A model generated the notes under the pieces. That model worked only from the letters and a program-made list of their open reading frames with translations. It was not told the origin of the DNA and searched no databases. From assembly GCA_027533185.1 (NCBI GenBank), contig JAPZTS010000020.1, positions 1 through 18,979 of the forward strand: a stretch of 18,979 nucleotides of DNA, in the 5' to 3' direction. The translations under genes and the position numbers were made by a program. The DNA comes from Leptospira sp. GTDB taxonomy: Bacteria; Spirochaetota; Leptospiria; Leptospirales; Leptospiraceae. Numbering within the stretch: position 1 is the first letter of the stretch; every line of letters starts with the position of its first letter. Positions 14,490-18,979 of the stretch are shown here, piece by piece.

Positions 14490-15776
14490 ATGCCCATTCC
14501 TATTTTAAGAGTCGAGCTGGGAGCAAGTTCGCTCGATACCTATCTAAATCAAACGAAAGAAGATTTGAGTGGCGCAAAAGATAGGATCATTCCCATTCTC
14601 GATGCCGTCCGTCGTCATGGTGACAGTGCCGTACGAGAATATACAAAAAAGTTTGATGGAATTGAACTTATAGAACTAACAGTAGATCCTAAATCTATCA
14701 AAACGAATATTCCAGAAAACTTAAAATCTGCATTCTTAAAAGCCAAAGAAAATATCGAAGCATTTCACAAACACCAGGTGAGAAAGCCCATAGAGGTTGA
14801 AATCGATGGAAATCGACTTGGTGTAAAATTCACTCCTATCCCATCTTTGGCAGTTTATGCACCAGGAGGAAAGGCACTCTATCCTTCCAGCGTTCTTATG
14901 GGAGTGATTCCAGCCAAGATTGCGGGTGTTTCGGAAATACAATTGGTGACACCACCTCAGAAAGAAGGTCTTCCAGAAATCCTTGTTTGGCTGTGTCAAA
15001 TTTTGGATATACCTAGAATTGTCACGGCAGGGGGTGCACAAGGTATTGCTGCATGTGCTTATGGAACGGAAACGATTCCAAAGTCCGAATTTATAGTAGG
15101 CCCTGGAAATGCATATGTTGCAGCAGCAAAGTCCCATCTCGCGGGTTTAGGTATTGTAGGTATTGATAGTCCAGCAGGTCCGAGCGAAGTTTGTATCATC
15201 GCTGATGACTCTGCAAATCCCTTTTGGATCGCATGCGATATGTTATCGCAAGCAGAACACGGAGAGGATAGCTCTGCGATACTTCTGACGACGGATGAAA
15301 CATTAGCGAAGGAAGTTTCTCGGCAGTTGGAAAAAGCATTTATCGAACGACCCAAAAGACTCGCCATGAAACAAAAGGCTATCTATGAAAATTCAGCGAT
15401 TCTCATTTTTCCAAATCTTGCCGATTGTGTAGCATTTTCCAACCAATTAGCACCAGAACATTTAGAAATTCAGACTCGATCAAACGAAGAAGTCTTTTCC
15501 AAGGTTTTACATGCGGGATCGGTTTTTATTGGGCCGTATTCTCCTGTTGCCATGGGTGACTATATTAGTGGAACAAATCATATCCTTCCGACGGCTTCTG
15601 GTTCAAGAATTTACTCTTCGTTAGGTGTAGATACATTTTTGAAACGCGTTACCTTCCAAGAAATCAGAAAAGAATCATTAAAAAGACTTTACCCTCAGTT
15701 ACAGCTTATGGCGGAGCTAGAGGGATTGGACGAAGAGCATGGAACAAGTGTTCGCGTTCGTTATGAGGAAATCTAA
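14490..15776 (+). CDS. hisD: Histidinol dehydrogenase
   Basis: This 428-aa zinc enzyme performs the last two steps of histidine synthesis: L-histidinol to L-histidinal to L-histidine with two NAD+. Family signatures are complete: GGAQGIAACAYGTETIP, IVGPGNAYVAAAKSHLAG, SPAGPSEVCIIADD, and LSQAEHGEDSSA with zinc ligands Gln254 and His257. APEHLE holds the catalytic pair Glu323-His324, MGDYISG supplies Asp357 and EEHGTSVRV supplies His417. Length matches the family. The ATG at 14490 is preferred because residues MPIPILRVELG fit the usual N-terminus; the frame extends to a TTG at 14460. It lies 43 nt after the DUF5683-like gene and 3 nt before panC, so it belongs to the same run although no other his gene is in the window. 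Confidence 0.95.
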   Translation: MPIPILRVELGASSLDTYLNQTKEDLSGAKDRIIPILDAVRRHGDSAVREYTKKFDGIELIELTVDPKSIKTNIPENLKSAFLKAKENIEAFHKHQVRKPIEVEIDGNRLGVKFTPIPSLAVYAPGGKALYPSSVLMGVIPAKIAGVSEIQLVTPPQKEGLPEILVWLCQILDIPRIVTAGGAQGIAACAYGTETIPKSEFIVGPGNAYVAAAKSHLAGLGIVGIDSPAGPSEVCIIADDSANPFWIACDMLSQAEHGEDSSAILLTTDETLAKEVSRQLEKAFIERPKRLAMKQKAIYENSAILIFPNLADCVAFSNQLAPEHLEIQTRSNEEVFSKVLHAGSVFIGPYSPVAMGDYISGTNHILPTASGSRIYSSLGVDTFLKRVTFQEIRKESLKRLYPQLQLMAELEGLDEEHGTSVRVRYEEI

Positions 15777-15779
15777 TCA

Positions 15780-16631
15780 TTGATAGTTATACGGAACAAA
15801 AGCGATCTAAGAAAACAAATCCAGATTTGGAAATCAGAAAGTAAAACTTTAGGATTTTGTCCTACGATGGGCACTTTACATGATGGTCATTTAGAACTGG
15901 TAAAACAGTCCAAAAAGGACAATGATTTGACCATTGTTTCTATTTTTATCAACCCAACTCAGTTCAATGATCCAAAAGACTTTGAAGCATATCCGGTTCA
16001 AACAGATTCTGATTTGAGCCTGTGTGAGGAAGCTGGCGTAGATTTGGTTTTTTTACCCACAAAAGAAGTAATGTATCCAGAAGGATTCTCTTTTATCCAA
16101 ATGTCTGCAAAAGCCTTGGAGGAAAATTTATGTGGAAAAACAAGACCAGGACATTTTAATGGAGTGCTTCAAGTTGTGAGTAAACTTTTCCATTTGGTGT
16201 TACCTGACCGTGCTTATTTTGGCCTGAAAGACTACCAACAATACAGAATCATTCAATCTATGGTAAAGGAATTAGACTTTCCTTTGGAAGTTCTTGGAGT
16301 TCCCACCAAACGAGAGCCAGATGGACTCGCTATGAGTTCTAGAAATCTCAGACTTTCTCCCAAGGAGAGAGAATCAGCCAAACTTATTCCACGAATGTGG
16401 GAATTGTGTAAAAAATTGATTTCAGGTGGAGAGAGAGAGCTTTCTATTCTAAAGGAGATTTTAACGGATTTTCTACTTACGGAATCAAAACTGAAAATTG
16501 ATTATTTAGATTTTGTAGATCCTATTTCTTTACAACTTGTATCCAAATTGGAAGGCGAAGTCTTAATCGCTATAGCCGTATTTGTTGGACCGGTTCGACT
16601 GATAGACAATCAAATGATTGAGATTCCCTAA
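15780..16631 (+). CDS. panC: Pantothenate synthetase (pantoate-beta-alanine ligase)
   Basis: This 283-aa enzyme joins pantoate and beta-alanine with ATP to give pantothenate, the precursor of coenzyme A. Motifs are textbook: PTMGTLHDGH (28-37) with the HxGH nucleotide-binding histidines His34 and His37, FINPTQF (56-62), GKTRPGHFNGV (119-129), PDRAYFGLKDYQQ (142-154) and REPDGLAMSSRN (178-189). It starts with TTG, three bases after the hisD stop; GAGGAA 9 nt upstream is a good ribosome site, and the next residues IVIRN match the normal N-terminus, which supports this unusual start. Length is normal. It is followed 5 nt later by mfd. Confidence 0.95.
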   Translation: MIVIRNKSDLRKQIQIWKSESKTLGFCPTMGTLHDGHLELVKQSKKDNDLTIVSIFINPTQFNDPKDFEAYPVQTDSDLSLCEEAGVDLVFLPTKEVMYPEGFSFIQMSAKALEENLCGKTRPGHFNGVLQVVSKLFHLVLPDRAYFGLKDYQQYRIIQSMVKELDFPLEVLGVPTKREPDGLAMSSRNLRLSPKERESAKLIPRMWELCKKLISGGERELSILKEILTDFLLTESKLKIDYLDFVDPISLQLVSKLEGEVLIAIAVFVGPVRLIDNQMIEIP

Positions 16632-16636
16632 CACCC

Positions 16637-18979
16637 ATGTCTAAACTAGAAAGTTTTTCTTATTCTGAAATTTTCCGATCTATAAAAAAAAACTCTGTTT
16701 GTATCAGTGGCGTTCCTGAGTCAGCCCGATCTTTTCTTACATCTGAAATCTTCACAGAGTCAAAAGAGATACAGAGTTTTTTAGTAGTTCTTTCGACTAA
16801 TCAAGAAGCAGAACAATTTGCACGCGAATTACTGAGTTTTACTAGTTCAGAGTGGGTTTTCTATTTTCCTGGGCCAGAGAATATACCATACGAGTACACA
16901 AAATGGCAAGCAGAGTGGAAACGGGATCGTATCCTAGGTATCAACCGAATTCTATCAGGCAAACGAGCGATATATGTAGCTTCGGTTTCTGCAATCTTAC
17001 GAAAAACGCCTGTTAAATCGAGTCTACAAGATAAAGCAATTAATTTAGAGTTAGGTAAAGATTTTCCACTTGATGAATTGCTCGTAAAACTGGTTCAGTT
17101 GGGATACCATAGAGAAGATGTCTGTGAACAATTTGGACATTTTTCCCTAAAAGGTGGGATTCTTGATATTTATACACCCTTTTTACCAAACCCCGTAAGG
17201 ATTGATTTTTTTGGGGATACGGTGGATGAGATTCGAACGTATGACCCCAATACCCAAAAATCTTTAGATAAAATTCAATCGATTGTTATCACACAAGCGA
17301 ACGAATGTATCTCTACAAAAGAAGAGCAATTAGAATATAAAACGATCCTGGAAAAGGATGCTGACAAAAGGCATCCCATAGACTCTGAATTTGACATTAT
17401 AGAAGAACACCTTCCTTTAGTCCGTGAGCACCGAGGGATACTGGATTTATTTGCACAAGAACCTTTATTCGTATTTCCTAAGTTTGTTGATGTAAAGGAA
17501 AGAGCATTCGGTATGGATCGGGAATACAAAACTCTGTATGAGAAAAAAAGAGAAGATTCGATCTGCCTTCCACCCGAAAAACTTTTGAGTTATGAAAGGG
17601 AATGGGAAATTCTTACCGGTGAAATCATAGGTATTCGTTTGGAGTTATTGCCAGAGGCGGAAAACAATTTTTCGTATCCCGATCTTGCCGTTGTAAAAAG
17701 TTTTCGCGGAAAAGTTCGTGATGCTAAGGATTATTTTACGGAAATTTGTCTAGAAAAAACCAGTGCTAAAATTCTCATCACTTCTTCTTTTCAAGCTCAG
17801 TTACAACGGATATCTGGACTCTTCGCTGAAGAAGAAGTAAACATACTTCACCCAAATGAGGAAGAGCCGAAGGTATTATCTTTTTTGGATCTTAAGCCAG
17901 GAATCAATTTGGCCATTTCTGAGTTACGAAGCGGGTTTTCACTTAAAGATTCAGATATTTTCGTTTTTACGGATAACGATCTTTTTGGACGAACCTACAA
18001 AAGAAAAACTCGATACAAAAAACAATCTTCGCAAATGATTGAATCTTTTATCGATCTGAAAGAAGGGGACTTTGTAGTTCATGTGAATCATGGAGTCGGT
18101 CGATTTACCAAAATAGAAAGAACAAAGGCGGACGGAAAGGAGAGGGACTTTCTCAAATTAGAATATTCTGGTGGTGACTCGCTTTTTGTTCCCTTGGATC
18201 AAATTTCACTAGTTCAAAAATACATAGGTGGAACCGATTCGCCGAGATTGGATACCTTAGGTAAAAATTCCTGGAAAAAGGCAAAAGACCGTGTTCAGGA
18301 ATCTGTCGACAAACTTGCCGAAGAGTTAGTTGTTCTGTATAGCAACCGTATGAAACTAAGCGGGTTCTCCTTTCCACCTGATACAATTTGGCAAGAGGAA
18401 TTTGAAGCTGCATTTGAATACGAAGAAACACCGGACCAGTTAAGCGCTATTGAAGCCGTAAAACAAGATTTAGAGTCTACAAGGCCTATGGATCGTTTGG
18501 TATGTGGTGATGTTGGTTATGGAAAAACGGAAGTAGCCATTCGAGCTGCATTCAAAGTGATTATGGCCGGAAAACAAGTGATGCTTCTCACGCCAACAAC
18601 CATATTAAGTTTACAACATTTTAATACTTTCAAGCAAAGATATGAAAATTTTCCGATCAAACTAGCCTTTGTATCACGGTTTCGAACACCAACTGAGATT
18701 AAAAATGATCTAAAAGATTTTTCCGAAGGAAAGATCGATATGTTGATCGGTACGCATGCAATTCTTTCCTCTAAAGTGAAACCCAAAAATTTAGGACTAT
18801 TGATTATCGATGAAGAGCAGAAGTTCGGTGTTACACATAAGGAATCAATCAAAAAATTCAAACAACTTGTGGATGTGTTGACTCTTACGGCTACGCCAAT
18901 ACCTAGAACACTTCATATGGCTCTTACTGGGATTCGAGAACTTTCTATTATTTCTACACCACCAAAAAATAGACAGAGT
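16637..18979 (+). CDS. mfd: Transcription-repair coupling factor Mfd (3' end outside the window)
   Basis: This is an ATP-driven DNA translocase that removes RNA polymerase stalled at lesions and recruits UvrA. The window holds 781 intact codons and no stop; family members are about 1,150 aa, so roughly a third is missing. In order: a UvrB-like N-terminal region (FPGPENIPYEYTKWQAEW near residue 75; FSLKGGILDIYTP); the RNA-polymerase-interaction domain, beginning LKEGDFVVHVNHGVGRF (474-490); then the RecG-like translocase with Walker A GDVGYGKT (624-631), DEEQKFG (725-731, Walker B) and TATPIPRT (751-758). Helicase lobe 2 and the D7 domain lie beyond the edge. The ATG is 5 nt after panC with a weak ribosome site, so translation probably depends on upstream genes. 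The truncation is due only to the window edge. Confidence 0.95.
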   Translation, partial: MSKLESFSYSEIFRSIKKNSVCISGVPESARSFLTSEIFTESKEIQSFLVVLSTNQEAEQFARELLSFTSSEWVFYFPGPENIPYEYTKWQAEWKRDRILGINRILSGKRAIYVASVSAILRKTPVKSSLQDKAINLELGKDFPLDELLVKLVQLGYHREDVCEQFGHFSLKGGILDIYTPFLPNPVRIDFFGDTVDEIRTYDPNTQKSLDKIQSIVITQANECISTKEEQLEYKTILEKDADKRHPIDSEFDIIEEHLPLVREHRGILDLFAQEPLFVFPKFVDVKERAFGMDREYKTLYEKKREDSICLPPEKLLSYEREWEILTGEIIGIRLELLPEAENNFSYPDLAVVKSFRGKVRDAKDYFTEICLEKTSAKILITSSFQAQLQRISGLFAEEEVNILHPNEEEPKVLSFLDLKPGINLAISELRSGFSLKDSDIFVFTDNDLFGRTYKRKTRYKKQSSQMIESFIDLKEGDFVVHVNHGVGRFTKIERTKADGKERDFLKLEYSGGDSLFVPLDQISLVQKYIGGTDSPRLDTLGKNSWKKAKDRVQESVDKLAEELVVLYSNRMKLSGFSFPPDTIWQEEFEAAFEYEETPDQLSAIEAVKQDLESTRPMDRLVCGDVGYGKTEVAIRAAFKVIMAGKQVMLLTPTTILSLQHFNTFKQRYENFPIKLAFVSRFRTPTEIKNDLKDFSEGKIDMLIGTHAILSSKVKPKNLGLLIIDEEQKFGVTHKESIKKFKQLVDVLTLTATPIPRTLHMALTGIRELSIISTPPKNRQS

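Noticed and set aside
16637..18979. mfd as a truncated pseudogene
   Set aside because: The frame is intact to the last base; the missing end is due to the window boundary.

Overview
The window is AT-rich bacterial DNA that reads like a Leptospira chromosome, probably a saprophytic or intermediate species. This is an inference from several traits: three lipoproteins whose lipobox has Gln or Asn just before the cysteine, a coiled-coil OmpA-like protein, a HAMP/class III adenylate cyclase, and long poorly characterised envelope genes mixed with housekeeping genes. No rRNA, tRNA, CRISPR array or insertion sequence was seen.

Layout. (1) 1-1656 is the accessory part. At the left edge a near-consensus leftward promoter (TTGACA, 17 nt, TATACT) carries a palindrome over its -10 and spacer and must drive a gene outside the window. 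Next come about 155 nt of short direct and inverted repeats, then a leftward tyrosine recombinase with an unusual N-terminal module, then about 350 nt without a convincing gene. (2) 1657-4448 is a leftward operon of overlapping genes: coiled-coil lipoprotein, coiled-coil OmpA/MotB-like protein, and a zinc-type CDF exporter with a His-rich tail. (3) 4513-6606 holds rightward mgtE (Mg2+ channel) and a small lipoprotein. (4) 6609-8387 holds leftward xth (exonuclease III family) followed by a lipoprotein with two LEA/WHy-like domains. (5) 8440 to the right edge is a tightly packed rightward run: adenylate cyclase, FecR/Fn3-repeat protein, Fn3/TIG/DUF5683-like membrane protein, hisD, panC and mfd. 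mfd is cut by the window edge after 781 codons.

How the genes fit together. The two metal transporters (Zn2+ export, Mg2+ uptake) lie divergently around a 64-nt intergenic region. xth and mfd are both DNA-repair genes but are not adjacent. The most interesting unit is the trio cyclase / FecR-Fn3 / Fn3-TIG-DUF5683. Its genes abut or overlap by a few bases and could form an envelope sensing module that makes cAMP. The histidine (hisD), pantothenate (panC) and repair (mfd) genes downstream look like housekeeping genes carried on the same transcript.
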